A stretch of DNA of 64,000 nucleotides from Undibacterium sp. KW1 (GTDB taxonomy: Bacteria > Pseudomonadota > Gammaproteobacteria > Burkholderiales > Burkholderiaceae_D). Made by a program: the position numbers and the translations under genes. The DNA is taken from NCBI RefSeq assembly GCF_009937955.1, contig NZ_AP018439.1:3720001-3784000 (forward strand), read 5' to 3'. Numbering within the stretch: the first letter of the stretch is position 1; every line of letters begins with the position of its first letter. This document shows positions 17,638-28,182 of the stretch, one piece after another. The notes beneath the pieces were generated by a model, which did no database searches, was not told where the DNA came from, and was given only the letters and a program-made list of their open reading frames with translations.

Positions 17638-18915
17638 TTATTTACGTTGGTCCCACTTAGGCATAGGCCAGACCACATCTTTAGTTGCCAGGTCAAAAGG
17701 CCATACGGTGTTGTATTTGCCGTCAATAATCTGCACCAGGATGCCTGAACCCAAAACGTTTTGGCCATGTTCATCAAACTTCACGCCCTTCCACGGCATG
17801 ATCAGTTTATTGGCAGGGATATTGGTTTCTGTCAGTGCTTTACGGATGGCTTCTGGCTCGGTAGAACCGGCGCGGTTGATGGCATCGACCAGTGTCATCA
17901 GACCAGTGAAGGTGCGGGAAGAATTGCCGGTAAAGTCAGCCTTGTATTTGCTGTTATACAAATCATTGACTTGCTTGATCAGCGGGTTATTTTTTGCCAG
18001 ATCAGGTGACCAGACTTCGCGTGTGATGACGTAATCAGCGTCCTTGCCCAGGGTGCGGCGGAATTCTGTATCCGTAAAACCGGCATTGTTTGCCAAAATC
18101 ATGTCAGGTGAAAAGCCCAGTTCTTTATAGGTTTTCATGGACATGATGGCGTCCCCCAGATAAGAAGACTGCATGACAACCTGCGGGCTGGCAGATTTCA
18201 ATTGCTGTACTTCAGAAGTCAGCTGTGTACTTTTCGCTGGATAGACGATGGTCTTGACCAGGTTATAGCCCTTCTCGCCTGCGAGTTTGGTTTCCAGCTT
18301 GGTGGTTTCATTGCCCCACAAGGTATTTTCATTAAAGGTAGCCAGTTGCTTGACCTTGATACCCTTCTTGGCTTCGAGCTCCTTGAAGAAATCAAAGAAA
18401 TTATGGACAAACAAATCATCATGGGCCGTGGTACGGAAGAACCATTTGAAACCACGCTGTGTCAAGGTAGAAGAAGATGATTCAGGGTTCACATAAGGAA
18501 TCTTGTATTTTTCTGCGACCTGGCTGGAAGTAGCGGTCACATTACTGAAGTAAGCACCAACAACGGCGACTACTTTTTCCTGGGTGATCAGTCTCTCGGT
18601 TTCAGTGGCACCGATTTGCGGGTTGCCCTGATGGTCAGCAAACACCAGCTTGATTTTTGCGCCCTTCAAATTAGGTAAGCCACCGCCAGCAGAGAATGGC
18701 AGGTTGGGCACACTTTTGGCGCCGTTGTTGACGATGTCAGCAGCCAGTTCCAGCGCATTTTTCATTTCACTGCCAGACGATGCAGCCGCACCGGACAATG
18801 GATAGATAACGCCTATCTTGATTTCTTGCTGCGCATAGGCAGAGTAGCAAAAACTCAGACCCAGACTGGCCAGAAGACCGGCGCGGGCAATTTTTTTGAT
18901 GGTATTTGTAAACAT
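17638..18915 (-). CDS. Branched-chain amino acid-type ABC substrate-binding protein
   Basis: 425 residues from ATG 18915, 9 bases after GGAG; TTG at 18930 is an alternative. Sec signal ending YSAYAQ. Periplasmic-binding fold type I, family 6 (PF13458-like): IKIGVIYPLSGAAASSGSEM, the VFADHQGNP loop, VVGAYFSNVTATSSQVAEKY, and YVNPESSSSTLTQRGFKWFF. The PESSSS/T segment would contact the alpha-carboxylate/amino group in amino-acid binders. First gene of the livKHMGF-type operon. Actual ligand not predictable; a 5-oxoproline- or amide-type compound is suggested only by the neighbouring hydrolase. Confidence 0.92.
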   Translation of the reverse strand: MFTNTIKKIARAGLLASLGLSFCYSAYAQQEIKIGVIYPLSGAAASSGSEMKNALELAADIVNNGAKSVPNLPFSAGGGLPNLKGAKIKLVFADHQGNPQIGATETERLITQEKVVAVVGAYFSNVTATSSQVAEKYKIPYVNPESSSSTLTQRGFKWFFRTTAHDDLFVHNFFDFFKELEAKKGIKVKQLATFNENTLWGNETTKLETKLAGEKGYNLVKTIVYPAKSTQLTSEVQQLKSASPQVVMQSSYLGDAIMSMKTYKELGFSPDMILANNAGFTDTEFRRTLGKDADYVITREVWSPDLAKNNPLIKQVNDLYNSKYKADFTGNSSRTFTGLMTLVDAINRAGSTEPEAIRKALTETNIPANKLIMPWKGVKFDEHGQNVLGSGILVQIIDGKYNTVWPFDLATKDVVWPMPKWDQRK

Positions 18916-19043
18916 TATTAAACGCTCCAATTTAATTAAATGTAAGCCCTCTGCTAATACTTTGATGAGAGCCCTTTCCTATGCTGCTACTTCTGCCCTT
19001 GTCTGCACTTGCACAAACCTGCCCGAGCTTGCCAGCCAAAGAT

Positions 19044-20087
19044 TTACTTCATCGACCTTTCAGTCGTGTATTTCAATAAAATCGATACTTCTTCACTGCT
19101 TGCGGTTTTCAACCACTCCCTGACAAACTGTTCTCCCAGCCTGTCGAGGTTATTTCTTAATAGTGCATCTACCCGGTCTACTTTGATCTTGTTATTGCGT
19201 AGCTGATTTTCATACCCTGCATCACTGTCGCGACTCATATTCCAGCCACGCTTTTCTGCGGCCTGAGCTGCCTCCATCATTTTCTTTTGCGTTTCAGCAT
19301 CCAGTCTGGAAAATACTTTATGGCTGATGAAGACAATATTTTTTGGTATCCAGGCATTGGCCTGGTAGTAATACCCCATCTTGCTCCAGGCCTTGGTTTC
19401 CACCCCAGTCCAGCTCGAAGTGATCATCACATCCAGTTTATCGCTGGCGATTGCTTTTTCCAGGTCTATCACTTGCACTGGTACTGCCGTCGCCATCGCC
19501 AGCTCGGCAATACGTTCACTGGCCGGGTTGTAACTACGCATGCGCATGCCCTTGAAATCTGCCAGTGAACTCAATGGCTTTTTTGAATACAGATTCTGTG
19601 GCGGCCAGGGTACTGAATACAGTAACTTCAAACCTCGCTTGCTCAATGCTTTTTCTACTTCATGCTTTGAAGCCACCCACAGATTATGTGCATCTTCATA
19701 ACCCCTGACGGTGAATGGCAAGGAATCAAGTCCAAACACCGGTATCTCTTTCGCCAGGCTGGACATGATGACTTCTCCAGCCTCAGCCTTTTCATTCACC
19801 ACACCAGGAAATATATCCGCTGGCTTCAATAAACTACCTGCAGGGAACACCGTCATCTTCACCTGGCCATTGCTGGCAACTGCTACGTCCTTGGCGAACT
19901 GTTGCAAATTCATCGTCTGGAAATTATCTGCAGCATAAGCAGTAGCGATGCGTATATCCACTGTCTCAGCCTGCGCGCTGGCGGCCATGATCGCAGCCAC
20001 CAACATATAAATACCAACAAATCCCTTACGAAAAAGAGCAGATAAGCAGGAAAAACTCAGCTTGTTGCGAATTGAATCTGCCATCAT
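19044..20087 (-). CDS. TRAP transporter solute-binding protein (DctP family)
   Basis: 347 residues from the ATG at 20087 (another at 20084), preceded by AGGGAG. Signal peptide ends near SAQAE. DctP-family hallmarks: FPAGSLLKPADIFPGVVNEKAEAG, the substrate-carboxylate arginine region LADFKGMRMRSYNPA, and VQVIDLEKAIASDKLDVMITS. No DctQ/DctM membrane genes are nearby, so it must work with a distant permease, or be a sensor component. It precedes the Liv binding-protein gene by about 130 bases on the same strand, so it may be part of the same transcription unit. Confidence 0.9.
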   Translation of the reverse strand: MMADSIRNKLSFSCLSALFRKGFVGIYMLVAAIMAASAQAETVDIRIATAYAADNFQTMNLQQFAKDVAVASNGQVKMTVFPAGSLLKPADIFPGVVNEKAEAGEVIMSSLAKEIPVFGLDSLPFTVRGYEDAHNLWVASKHEVEKALSKRGLKLLYSVPWPPQNLYSKKPLSSLADFKGMRMRSYNPASERIAELAMATAVPVQVIDLEKAIASDKLDVMITSSWTGVETKAWSKMGYYYQANAWIPKNIVFISHKVFSRLDAETQKKMMEAAQAAEKRGWNMSRDSDAGYENQLRNNKIKVDRVDALLRNNLDRLGEQFVREWLKTASSEEVSILLKYTTERSMK

Positions 20088-20475
20088 TTGCTCCCTCAAT
20101 GTTTTATATCGTAAACGTTTTATCGATAAATCGTCAATAAAATATCTTACATTTAATCTCAATAACTACTACAATATCATCAAAGGAAAAATCTACAAGA
20201 TGTTTATAAAATTTTTTTCCTTGCTGTTATTAAGATGAAAACCAGTATGAAAAGAACTGCACCACGCTGTGGCGGCGATGCACAAGAACAGTGAACTTTT
20301 TTGCTTTTTTAATATTGGATAGCCATTACTCCTGATATTTCCGGGCATGCAGCGCAAACAAATATTTGTCTGATTTTTGACACAAAGTTTGCAGGCACGG
20401 ACAGGAATGACTCCAGACCGGGATAAGACTTTGCCGAAGAAACGGCAACATCTCTTTATGAAAGGTGGTTGCAAA
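20088..20475. promoter_or_regulatory. Divergent regulatory region between TRAP binding protein and oxoprolinase genes
   Basis: 388 AT-rich bases between divergent genes. The section next to the TRAP gene carries overlapping palindromes: AAACGTTT (20113-20120), TTTATCGATAAA (20119-20130, perfect 12-mer) and CGATAAATCG (20124-20133). They look like an operator for the divergent transport/hydrolase genes. A related AACGTTTTATAAA plus CATCGATAA block occurs before the porin (24280-24335), suggesting shared control. No regulator gene is adjacent. Confidence 0.45.
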
Positions 20476-23400
20476 ATGAACGAACAGAAACAGGCACACA
20501 ATGACTTCGTTGAAGATCAACGCTGGCAATTCTGGATAGATAGAGGTGGTACGTTTACTGATATCGTAGCGCGCCGCCCGGATGGCAAATTACTGACCCA
20601 TAAACTGCTGTCAGAAAATCCTGAACAATATAAAGATGCTGCCGTTGCAGGCATACAAGGCCTGTTGGGTTTGAGCCCTGACCAGAATATCTCGCCTGAG
20701 CTGGTGTCTGCAGTCAAGATGGGAACCACCGTTGCCACCAATGCCCTGCTGGAACGCAAAGGCGACCCAACCGCACTTATTATTACCAAGGGATTTCGTG
20801 ATGCTCTGCGCATCGCTTATCAAAACCGCCCTCGTCTGTTTGACCGCCATATCGTCTTGCCTGAACTCTTGTATGAAAAAGTCGTGGAAGTTGATGAACG
20901 CATAGATGCGCACGGCAATGTCTTGCAAGCCCTGGATGAGGCAGCAGTCAAAAAAGAGCTCGCTGCTTTATATAAAGACGGTTACCGCGCACTGGCCATC
21001 GTGCTCATGCATGGCTACAGACATACCCAGCATGAAGACATCATAGGCGAACTCGCTGCTAAAGCAGGCTTCACGCAAATTTCGATTTCGAACCAGGTCA
21101 GCCCGATGATGAAGCTGATCTCGCGCGGTGACACGACCGTAGTGGATGCCTATCTGTCCCCTATCCTGCGCCGCTATGTTGATCAGGTTGCCAGCAAGAT
21201 GGATGGCGTGCGCCTGTTCTTCATGCAGAGTAATGGCGGCCTGACAGATGCGCTCCGCTTCCAGGGCAAGGACTCTATTTTGTCTGGCCCGGCAGGCGGC
21301 ATCGTCGGGATGGTGCGCACCGCCCAGACTGCGGGCTTTGACAAGATCATTGGCTTTGACATGGGTGGTACCTCGACTGACGTGTCCCATTATGCTGGTG
21401 AGTTTGAACGCGAATTTGAAACCCAGGTTGCCGGTGTCAGGATGCGGGCGCCAATGATGAGCATACATACCGTTGCTGCCGGTGGTGGTTCCATCCTGCA
21501 TTTTGATGGTACCCGCTATCGTGTAGGCCCGGACAGTGCAGGTGCCAACCCTGGCCCCACCAGTTACAGGCGCGGTGGGCAACTGGCGGTGACTGATTGC
21601 AATGTCATGCTGGGTAAAATCCAGCCAACTTATTTCCCTAAAGTGTTTGGCCCCAAAGCCGACATGTCACTGGACCGTGATGCTGTCGTCGAGAAATTCA
21701 CAGCCATGGCGGCAGACATAGAAAAAGCCACAGGCATACGTAAATCCCCTGAAGAAGTGGCAGAAGGCTTTATTGAAATTGCCGTCGGCAATATGGCAAA
21801 TGCCATCAAATTTATCTCTGTGCAGCGTGGCCATGATGTGACTGACTATACCCTGACCACCTTTGGTGGCGCAGGCGGCCAGCATGCATGCCTGGTGGCA
21901 GATGCATTGGGCATGACCAAGGTATTTGCTCACCCATTCTCAGGTGTCTTGTCTGCTTACGGCATGGGCCTGGCAGACCAGACTGCCATGCGCGAACTGG
22001 CGATGGAATTGCCACTCGCCCCCACCTCCATCCCCGCACTGGAAAAAGAGCTGGCACGCTTGTCCGATGCAGCCAGCAATGATTTGCTGAGTCAGGGTGT
22101 CGCACCAGAACACCTCAGCGTCAAGCAACGTGTGCACTTGCGCTATGAGGGAACGGACTCTGTCATCGTGGTGGCCATGCAGGATATTGCCAGCATGATT
22201 TATCAGTTTGAATCTGCCTACAAAAAACGTTATTCCTTCCTGATGTCCAACAAGCAGCTCGTCATAGAAGCGATTTCTGTTGAAGCCATAGGTAGCTCTG
22301 GTGAAGGCAATGAAAGCGTCGAATACTTGCCGCCGCGAGAAAATAATCAGGCCTTGCAACCAGTGGAAATCGTCAAATTGTTCTCTGGCGGACAATGGCA
22401 TGACACAGGCTTGTATGGCCGCGATGACATGCGCCCAGGCGACAAGATCAAAGGCCCTGCCATCATCGCAGAAAAAAATGCGACGAACATCATAGAACCT
22501 GGCTGGGGCGCAGAAGTCACAGCATTGAACCATTTGGTATTCACCCGCCTGGAAGCACGCCCCAAGCGGCAGGCCATAGGCACCAAAGCTGACCCGGTCA
22601 TGCTGGAAGTATTCAACAACCTGTTCATGAGCATCGCCGAGCAAATGGGCTTGCGCCTGCAAAATACGGCCTTCTCGGTCAACATCAAGGAGCGTCTGGA
22701 TTTCTCTTGCGCCCTGTTTGATGCAGAAGGTAACCTGATTGCGAATGCGCCGCATATCCCTGTGCATCTGGGTTCCATGGGCGACAGTATCAAAACCATC
22801 ATCCGCGCCAATGCTGGCAGCATGCAACCGGGCGATGTGTATATGCTCAATGACCCGTATAACGGCGGCACCCACTTGCCTGACGTTACTGTCATCACAC
22901 CAGCCTTCAATGCAGAAGGCACCGAGGTCTTGTTCTATGTAGGTTCACGTGGCCACCATGCTGACATAGGTGGTATCACGCCCGGTTCCATGCCCGCAGA
23001 CAGCACGGTAGTCGAAGAAGAAGGTGTGTTGATCAATAACTTCAAACTGGTCAGCGCTGGCAAGTTCCTGGAAAAAGAAACCATAGCCCTGCTCTCTTCC
23101 GGCAAATACCCTTGCCGCAATATCCATCAAAACCTGGCTGACTTCCAGGCGCAGATTGCCGCCAACCAGAAAGGCGTCGATGAATTGCTGAAGATGGTGC
23201 AGCACTATGGCCTGGATGTCGTGCAGGCCTATATGGGCCATGTACAGGACAATGCTGAAGAAGCGGTAAGGCGTGTCATCACTGCCCTGCAGGACAGCAG
23301 CTATGAATACAAGCTCGACAATGGCGCCATCATCAAGGTTGCCATCCGCGTAGATCATGCATCACGTTCTGCAGAAGTGGATTTCACCGGCACTTCACCG

Positions 23401-24117
23401 CAACTGAACAATAATTTCAATGCGCCGAGTGCGATTTGCATGGCAGCTGTTTTGTATGTATTCAGGACCTTGATTGACGATGATATTCCACTCAATGCCG
23501 GTTGTTTGAAACCGCTGAAAGTCATCATCCCTGAAGGTTCTATGCTGAATCCGCGCTACCCGGCGGCGGTAGTGTCCGGTAATGTGGAAACATCGAGTTG
23601 CATCACCAATGCACTGTATGGTGCGCTGGGTGTTGTCGCATCTTCACCTGGCACGATGAATAATTTCACCTTTGGTAATGATGATTACCAATACTATGAA
23701 ACCATCTCTGGTGGCTCTGGTGCGGGTGAAGGTTTCAATGGTACGGACGTAGTGCAAACCCATATGACGAATTCACGCCTGACTGATCCTGAGATACTGG
23801 AATGGCGTTATCCCGTCAGGCTGGAGAGCTATGAAATCAAGCCAGATTCAGGCGGTGCAGGCCGCTGGCATGGCGGTAATGGCGGCGTGCGCAAGATACG
23901 CTTCCTGGAAAACATGACGGCTTCGATACTCTCGAATAACCGCGTGTATGCCCCCTTTGGTGCGGCTGGTGGCGCAGCAGGTGCCTGCGGCAAGAACTAT
24001 GTGATCAGGAATGATGGCAGCACCGAAGAGCTGGGTTTTGTGGCCAGCACCGACATGCAGCCTGGCGACATTTTTGTCATTGAAACCCCTGGTGGTGGCG
24101 GTTATGGAAAGGCATAA
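20476..24117 (+). CDS. 5-oxoprolinase / hydantoinase A-B fusion protein
   Basis: 1213 residues from ATG 20476, chosen for AAAGGTGG at 20461-20468. N-terminal half is the HyuA-like ATP-grasping module: [36 protein letters not shown] and [17 protein letters not shown]-terminal half (from about residue 705) is HyuB-like: [58 protein letters not shown] and [13 protein letters not shown]. The single-chain arrangement is that of ATP-dependent 5-oxoprolinase (OplAH), which opens 5-oxo-L-proline to glutamate; hydantoins or other cyclic amides are possible. It sits between an amino-acid-type ABC importer and a porin, supporting a catabolic uptake role. Confidence 0.93.
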   Translation: MNEQKQAHNDFVEDQRWQFWIDRGGTFTDIVARRPDGKLLTHKLLSENPEQYKDAAVAGIQGLLGLSPDQNISPELVSAVKMGTTVATNALLERKGDPTALIITKGFRDALRIAYQNRPRLFDRHIVLPELLYEKVVEVDERIDAHGNVLQALDEAAVKKELAALYKDGYRALAIVLMHGYRHTQHEDIIGELAAKAGFTQISISNQVSPMMKLISRGDTTVVDAYLSPILRRYVDQVASKMDGVRLFFMQSNGGLTDALRFQGKDSILSGPAGGIVGMVRTAQTAGFDKIIGFDMGGTSTDVSHYAGEFEREFETQVAGVRMRAPMMSIHTVAAGGGSILHFDGTRYRVGPDSAGANPGPTSYRRGGQLAVTDCNVMLGKIQPTYFPKVFGPKADMSLDRDAVVEKFTAMAADIEKATGIRKSPEEVAEGFIEIAVGNMANAIKFISVQRGHDVTDYTLTTFGGAGGQHACLVADALGMTKVFAHPFSGVLSAYGMGLADQTAMRELAMELPLAPTSIPALEKELARLSDAASNDLLSQGVAPEHLSVKQRVHLRYEGTDSVIVVAMQDIASMIYQFESAYKKRYSFLMSNKQLVIEAISVEAIGSSGEGNESVEYLPPRENNQALQPVEIVKLFSGGQWHDTGLYGRDDMRPGDKIKGPAIIAEKNATNIIEPGWGAEVTALNHLVFTRLEARPKRQAIGTKADPVMLEVFNNLFMSIAEQMGLRLQNTAFSVNIKERLDFSCALFDAEGNLIANAPHIPVHLGSMGDSIKTIIRANAGSMQPGDVYMLNDPYNGGTHLPDVTVITPAFNAEGTEVLFYVGSRGHHADIGGITPGSMPADSTVVEEEGVLINNFKLVSAGKFLEKETIALLSSGKYPCRNIHQNLADFQAQIAANQKGVDELLKMVQHYGLDVVQAYMGHVQDNAEEAVRRVITALQDSSYEYKLDNGAIIKVAIRVDHASRSAEVDFTGTSPQLNNNFNAPSAICMAAVLYVFRTLIDDDIPLNAGCLKPLKVIIPEGSMLNPRYPAAVVSGNVETSSCITNALYGALGVVASSPGTMNNFTFGNDDYQYYETISGGSGAGEGFNGTDVVQTHMTNSRLTDPEILEWRYPVRLESYEIKPDSGGAGRWHGGNGGVRKIRFLENMTASILSNNRVYAPFGAAGGAAGACGKNYVIRNDGSTEELGFVASTDMQPGDIFVIETPGGGGYGKA

Positions 24118-24175
24118 AACTGTCTGCTACGACAGCTACATCATCCACAATAACCAAAACATGAATTGAAAATCT

Positions 24176-24207
24176 GGTCAGTGACTTCAATCACTGACCA
24201 TTTTTTT
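24176..24207 (+). terminator. Intrinsic terminator of the oxoprolinase gene
   Basis: GGTCAGTGA and TCACTGACC form a perfect 9-base stem with a CTTCAA loop, followed by an A and seven T. It lies 58 bases after the stop codon and separates this gene from the porin. Confidence 0.9.
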
Positions 24208-24469
24208 GCCAAAAATCCAGAGCGTAAATATTACCCTCAGCGCAATTTCAACTTTTTAACAACGCAACATCCATTTTTTATCAACGTTTTATAAACAACT
24301 TATATGTAAACATTATATTTTTCATCGATAATAAATTACCGACTGCAATCACAGGAAATCCGGTTGGTAATCGCCCTTATCGCTTGCACCAGACAGCATG
24401 CTTGCTCACAGCAAAGGCGATTCTTTTGACAGCAACATCGTTTCCTTATCTATTTTTTGAGAGAACCAC
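24208..24469 (+). promoter_or_regulatory. Upstream region of the porin gene
   Basis: About 260 AT-rich bases between the terminator and the porin start. It contains AACGTTTTATAAA (from about 24281) and CATCGATAATAAAT (from about 24325), which echo the palindrome cluster at 20111-20133. No confident -35/-10 pair was assigned. A GAGAG-type ribosome site precedes the ATG. Confidence 0.35.
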
Positions 24470-25549
24470 ATGAAAAAGACTTTCCTTGCTTTGGCTGTAT
24501 TTGGCGCTATTGGCGCCTTTGCCAATTCTGCTTCGGCACAATCTTCTGTCACCATTTACGGCATCGTCGATACCGGCATCGCATTAGAAAGAGGCGGCAG
24601 CGCTGGCTCTGTCAGCAAACTGACGAGCGGCATAGGTTCTGGTTCTCGCCTGGGTTTCAAAGGTACCGAAGACCTTGGTGGTGGGCTGTCTGCCTTCTTC
24701 CTGCTGGAAAGCGGTATCAATGTCGATACAGGTTCTCTGGGCCAGGGTGGCCTGATGTTTGGACGCCAGGCATACGTCGGCGTCAAAGGCGATTTTGGTA
24801 CGCTGACAGCTGGTCGCCAATATACGCCAGAATATTTGACACTGGCTTTTGCCGATCCTTTCGTCACCGGTTTTGCAGGCGACGCGGCCAATATCATGCC
24901 TAATTCTGGTGCTGGTTCCAGCCGCATGGACAATACCCTGAAATACGTGACACCTTCTTTTGATGGCCTGACTGGTGAGTTAGCTTATGGCTTTGGTGAA
25001 ACCGCTGGTGACACTTCTGCCGGTCGCCAGCTTGGTGCCGCGATTGCCTATACCTCTGGCCCCTTCGCTGTACGCCTTGGTTACCACAACCGCAATAACG
25101 ACACAGCCACATTGAAGAATACCGATGATGGCAAAACCACTTTGCTGGCTGCGACTTATGATTTTGGCGTGGCAAAAGCGCATCTGGCATACGGCGTCAA
25201 CAAGGGCCTTAACAGCTCACCGTTGCGTAATACTGCCAATCCATTTGGCAGCCTGATTGCACCAACTGCATCGACAGATTCCACAGACTTTTTGCTGGGC
25301 GTGACTGTGCCATTTGGTAATAACAAGATTTTGGCATCGTATATCCGCAAAGATGACAAGACAGTCAAGAACCAGGATGCCAGCCAGTTGGCGGTGGCCT
25401 ATATCTATTCATTGTCCAAGCGAACGGATCTGTATGCAGCCTACGCAAAGATAGACAACAAGAATGGTGCTGGCTACACGGTAGGCAGCGCGATTGAAGC
25501 AGGCTCTGGTGACAGCGCCCTGCATGTGGGCATACGTCACAGTTTTTAA
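24470..25549 (+). CDS. Gram-negative trimeric porin, Burkholderiales type
   Basis: 359 residues with a Sec signal ending SASAQ. Mature start SSVTIYGIVDTGI, the SRLGFKGTEDLGGGLSAFFLLE box, LMFGRQAYVGVKGDFGTLTAGRQYTP and the terminal aromatic HSF are the marks of the betaproteobacterial porin family (OmpC/Omp38-like, PF13609). It forms a 16-strand outer-membrane channel. Position next to the oxoprolinase and shared upstream motifs suggest it admits the same substrate. Confidence 0.95.
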   Translation: MKKTFLALAVFGAIGAFANSASAQSSVTIYGIVDTGIALERGGSAGSVSKLTSGIGSGSRLGFKGTEDLGGGLSAFFLLESGINVDTGSLGQGGLMFGRQAYVGVKGDFGTLTAGRQYTPEYLTLAFADPFVTGFAGDAANIMPNSGAGSSRMDNTLKYVTPSFDGLTGELAYGFGETAGDTSAGRQLGAAIAYTSGPFAVRLGYHNRNNDTATLKNTDDGKTTLLAATYDFGVAKAHLAYGVNKGLNSSPLRNTANPFGSLIAPTASTDSTDFLLGVTVPFGNNKILASYIRKDDKTVKNQDASQLAVAYIYSLSKRTDLYAAYAKIDNKNGAGYTVGSAIEAGSGDSALHVGIRHSF

Positions 25550-25704
25550 TGCAGGTAACAACGCAGAATAAGCGCACATCATCAAGCGACACAATGAATT
25601 GACTTTGCTTCAGGCAATGAGTCTACTTCTTCCGAACAGACTCATTGCCATCTGAAATTTCAAAGCATCTTTTGATGAGTGTGGCATCTGAAAGAGGTAA
25701 CAAG

Positions 25705-26466
25705 ATGCGCACCATTTCCCACTCCCTGCTGGCAATCTTGCTGGCCCTTTCCTGCTCTATTTGTTTTGCCGCCACGTTCAAACTGGCGAGTCTGAGTTAT
25801 CCCCCCTACGAGTATATAGAACAAGGTGAAGTCAAAGGCATAGCCGTCGATATCGTCAGGGAAGCTTTTCGCCTCATGGGCCATCAGGTCAGCATCAATA
25901 TCTACCCCATGCGGCGCAGCCTGGAGATGATAAAGAATGGCGAAGCCGACGGTATCTTCACCGTCTTCAAGACTCCTGAACGTGAGAAATACATCATCTA
26001 CAGCAATGAAGCAGTCTTGCAGCTCACTATCAGCCTGTGGGCCAGGAATGACAGTAATATCAATTTTGACGGAGAACTAGCGCGCCTCGCCCCTTACCGG
26101 TTTGGCGCAGTCAGAGGCATCAGCTATGGCAGCAGATTTGATGAATTCATCAAGAGTGGTGTTCTGAATGTGGAACTCGCCAGCGACCAGACCAGCGCTA
26201 TCAGAATGGTGCTGGCGCAACGCTTCGACATCCTCATCAGCAACCATGCGGGGGCAATACATGAAATGAAGAAGATGGGGCTGCTGAATGATTTCAAGGT
26301 GCTTTACCCTGTCGTACAGGAACAGGAAACCTTTTTCGGCTTCGCCAAAAAGGCGCATCTTGAGCCATTAAGGGACGAGCTTGATCAGGTGCTGAAACAA
26401 CTCAAACAGAATGGCTACTACGATTTGATATACAAAAAATACCGGGATGTCGTGACACCCCGGTAA
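25705..26466 (+). CDS. Periplasmic solute-binding protein, family 3
   Basis: 253 residues from ATG 25705, preceded by AGAGGTAA; the frame is open from 25645. Signal peptide ends CFAATF. Family 3 signatures: FKLASLSYPPYEYIEQGEVKGIAVDIVREAFRLMG and GEADGIFTVFKTPEREKYIIYS. No permease or ATPase adjoins. It converges on pyrF with a 6-base gap. Another orphan binding protein, perhaps linked to the uptake locus upstream. Confidence 0.88.
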   Translation: MRTISHSLLAILLALSCSICFAATFKLASLSYPPYEYIEQGEVKGIAVDIVREAFRLMGHQVSINIYPMRRSLEMIKNGEADGIFTVFKTPEREKYIIYSNEAVLQLTISLWARNDSNINFDGELARLAPYRFGAVRGISYGSRFDEFIKSGVLNVELASDQTSAIRMVLAQRFDILISNHAGAIHEMKKMGLLNDFKVLYPVVQEQETFFGFAKKAHLEPLRDELDQVLKQLKQNGYYDLIYKKYRDVVTPR

Positions 26467-26472
26467 AGCTTT

Positions 26473-27294
26473 TTATTGGCGATGCAGGTTGATTGCATCG
26501 CGCGTTTCCAGCGCTACACGGCGAACGGCATCAGCAGCACTTTCACCAACTGCTGGCTGGGCATACAAAATGGCGCGTGAAGAATTGATCATCATGCCTG
26601 TGCCAGTTGCTGTTTTACCTGCCTGCACAGTCGCTGCAATATCACCGCCCTGCGCACCTATGCCCGGCACCAGCAAAGGCATGTCATCGATGACAGAGCG
26701 CACCTGCGCGAGTTCTTTCGGGAAGGTAGCCCCCACCACCAGCGCACACTGGCCATTGGTATTCCATTTATCCGCCACCAGTTGTGCCACATGTTGATAC
26801 AGCGGTTTGCCACCGACATCAAGAAATTGCAGATCAGAGCCGCCTGCATTGGAAGTGCGGCACAGCACGATGGCACCACGGTCTTTCCATTCCAGGTAAG
26901 GCGCAACTGAATCAAAACCCATGTAAGGATTGACTGTCACTGCGTCGGCGTCATAGCGCTCGAAAGCTTCACGTGCATATTGCTCTGCTGTTGCGCCGAT
27001 GTCGCCACGCTTGGCATCAAGTATCACCGGAATATTTGGATAGGTAGTCTTGATATAACGGCAGATTTCTTCGAGCTGATCTTCTGCGCGCAGGGCGGCA
27101 AAATAGGCAATCTGTGGTTTAAAGGAGCAACCAAGGTCAGCAGTCGCATCAACCACGGTTTTACAGAATGTATAAATAGCATCCGGCTTACCGGCCAGAT
27201 CAGCAGGGAAGCGGCTGACATCAGGGTCCAGGCCTACGCACAACAGCGAATTATTGGCTGTCCAGGCAGCGGAAAGTTTTTCTATGAAAGTCAC
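26473..27294 (-). CDS. pyrF: Orotidine 5'-phosphate decarboxylase (type 2)
   Basis: 273 residues. Converts orotidine monophosphate to UMP in pyrimidine biosynthesis. The long type 2 form with [15 protein letters not shown] at the N-terminus and [17 protein letters not shown] (catalytic Lys95 within DAKRGD, 93-98) matches the betaproteobacterial/mycobacterial branch. [10 protein letters not shown] and [11 protein letters not shown] supply the phosphate-binding loops. It is divergent from ohrR. Confidence 0.96.
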   Translation of the reverse strand: MTFIEKLSAAWTANNSLLCVGLDPDVSRFPADLAGKPDAIYTFCKTVVDATADLGCSFKPQIAYFAALRAEDQLEEICRYIKTTYPNIPVILDAKRGDIGATAEQYAREAFERYDADAVTVNPYMGFDSVAPYLEWKDRGAIVLCRTSNAGGSDLQFLDVGGKPLYQHVAQLVADKWNTNGQCALVVGATFPKELAQVRSVIDDMPLLVPGIGAQGGDIAATVQAGKTATGTGMMINSSRAILYAQPAVGESAADAVRRVALETRDAINLHRQ

Positions 27295-27473
27295 GGTTTA
27301 CCTCTTACAGTGGGGCGTGGCGGCGCACGCGCAATGGCCGACATTATACCTTGTGCGTCTTGCCAGGCTGCGCAAAAGACGATGCCCATACTTTGCAGAA
27401 GTGCCGCATTGCTGGCAAAAACTGTTTATCATGCCTGCATATCATCCATTTACGAATTTGCCAGAGTGCCAAA

Positions 27474-27926
27474 ATGAAAACACCCGCAGAAACACCCATC
27501 AACATGCTGGCACTGGAAAACCAATTCTGCTTTGCCCTGTATTCGTCGTCCCTGGCGCTGACCAAGGCTTACAAGCCCATGCTCGATGCCTTGGGCCTGA
27601 CCTATCCGCAATACCTGGTCATGCTGGTCTTGTGGGAGCAGGATGATGTGCTGGTCAAAGACATAGGCCATGCCCTGTTCCTTGACTCAGGCACGCTGAC
27701 ACCTCTGCTGAAGCGCCTGGAAGCCAATGGCATGCTGCAAAGGCATCGTGATGAGACTGACGAGCGCCAGGTAAGGATCACCCTGACGCCATCAGGCAGG
27801 GAATTGCGCAATGCCGCCCTCGACATCCCGCAAAAAATCCTCTGTGCCAGTGGGCAAAGCAAAGAGACCCTGATGGAATTGCGCAGCCAGCTCAGTGATT
27901 TGCGTAATGAGTTATTAAATCCTTGA
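27474..27926 (+). CDS. ohrR: Organic hydroperoxide-sensing MarR repressor OhrR
   Basis: 150 residues from ATG 27474. MarR fold with the OhrR-specific reactive cysteine Cys19 in NQFCFALYSSSLALTKAYKP, followed by LGLTYPQYLVMLVLWE and the winged helix DSGTLTPLLKRLEANGMLQRHRDETDERQ. Oxidation of this cysteine by organic peroxides releases the protein from DNA. The target ohr lies 256 bases downstream with a matching operator. Confidence 0.93.
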   Translation: MKTPAETPINMLALENQFCFALYSSSLALTKAYKPMLDALGLTYPQYLVMLVLWEQDDVLVKDIGHALFLDSGTLTPLLKRLEANGMLQRHRDETDERQVRITLTPSGRELRNAALDIPQKILCASGQSKETLMELRSQLSDLRNELLNP

Positions 27927-28053
27927 GTTATTAAATCCTTGAATTTTCAAGTTATGGGTGACCAAACCCATGAGTTAAAAAATTCTTAATATTTTCCTTC
28001 GTTTGTACTAAGCTGTTATTCGCATGCTATCGCGATGATAGAAAAAAACAATC

Positions 28054-28092
28054 ACAATTTAGATTGCGCACAATTAAATTGTTCGCTATAGT
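28054..28092 (+). promoter_or_regulatory. ohr promoter with embedded OhrR operators
   Basis: TTGCGC (28064-28069) and TATAGT (28087-28092) are separated by exactly 17 bases. That spacer begins with ACAATTAAATTGT (28070-28082), a perfect 13-base palindrome matching the core of the Bacillus OhrR operator. A second, imperfect copy CAATTTAGATTG (28055-28066) overlaps the -35 box. Bound OhrR would therefore block RNA polymerase. Start of transcription expected near 28099. Sequence match is direct; function follows from known OhrR sites. Confidence 0.85.
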
Positions 28093-28182
28093 TCATCCAT
28101 CGACTTGATAGTCGTAAGAAAAAACCAGGAAACAAATGCAGCAAACCCCAAATAACCCAGCAAATTAAATCAGGAGTTCATC

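Noticed and set aside
20377..20475. Upstream start for the oxoprolinase
   Set aside because: No ribosome site, and the added residues are not family-like; AAAGGTGG supports 20476.
21940..22875. A 311-codon minus-strand open frame inside the oxoprolinase gene
   Set aside because: It is fully overlapped by a well-supported conserved protein and has His/Cys/Phe-rich shadow composition.
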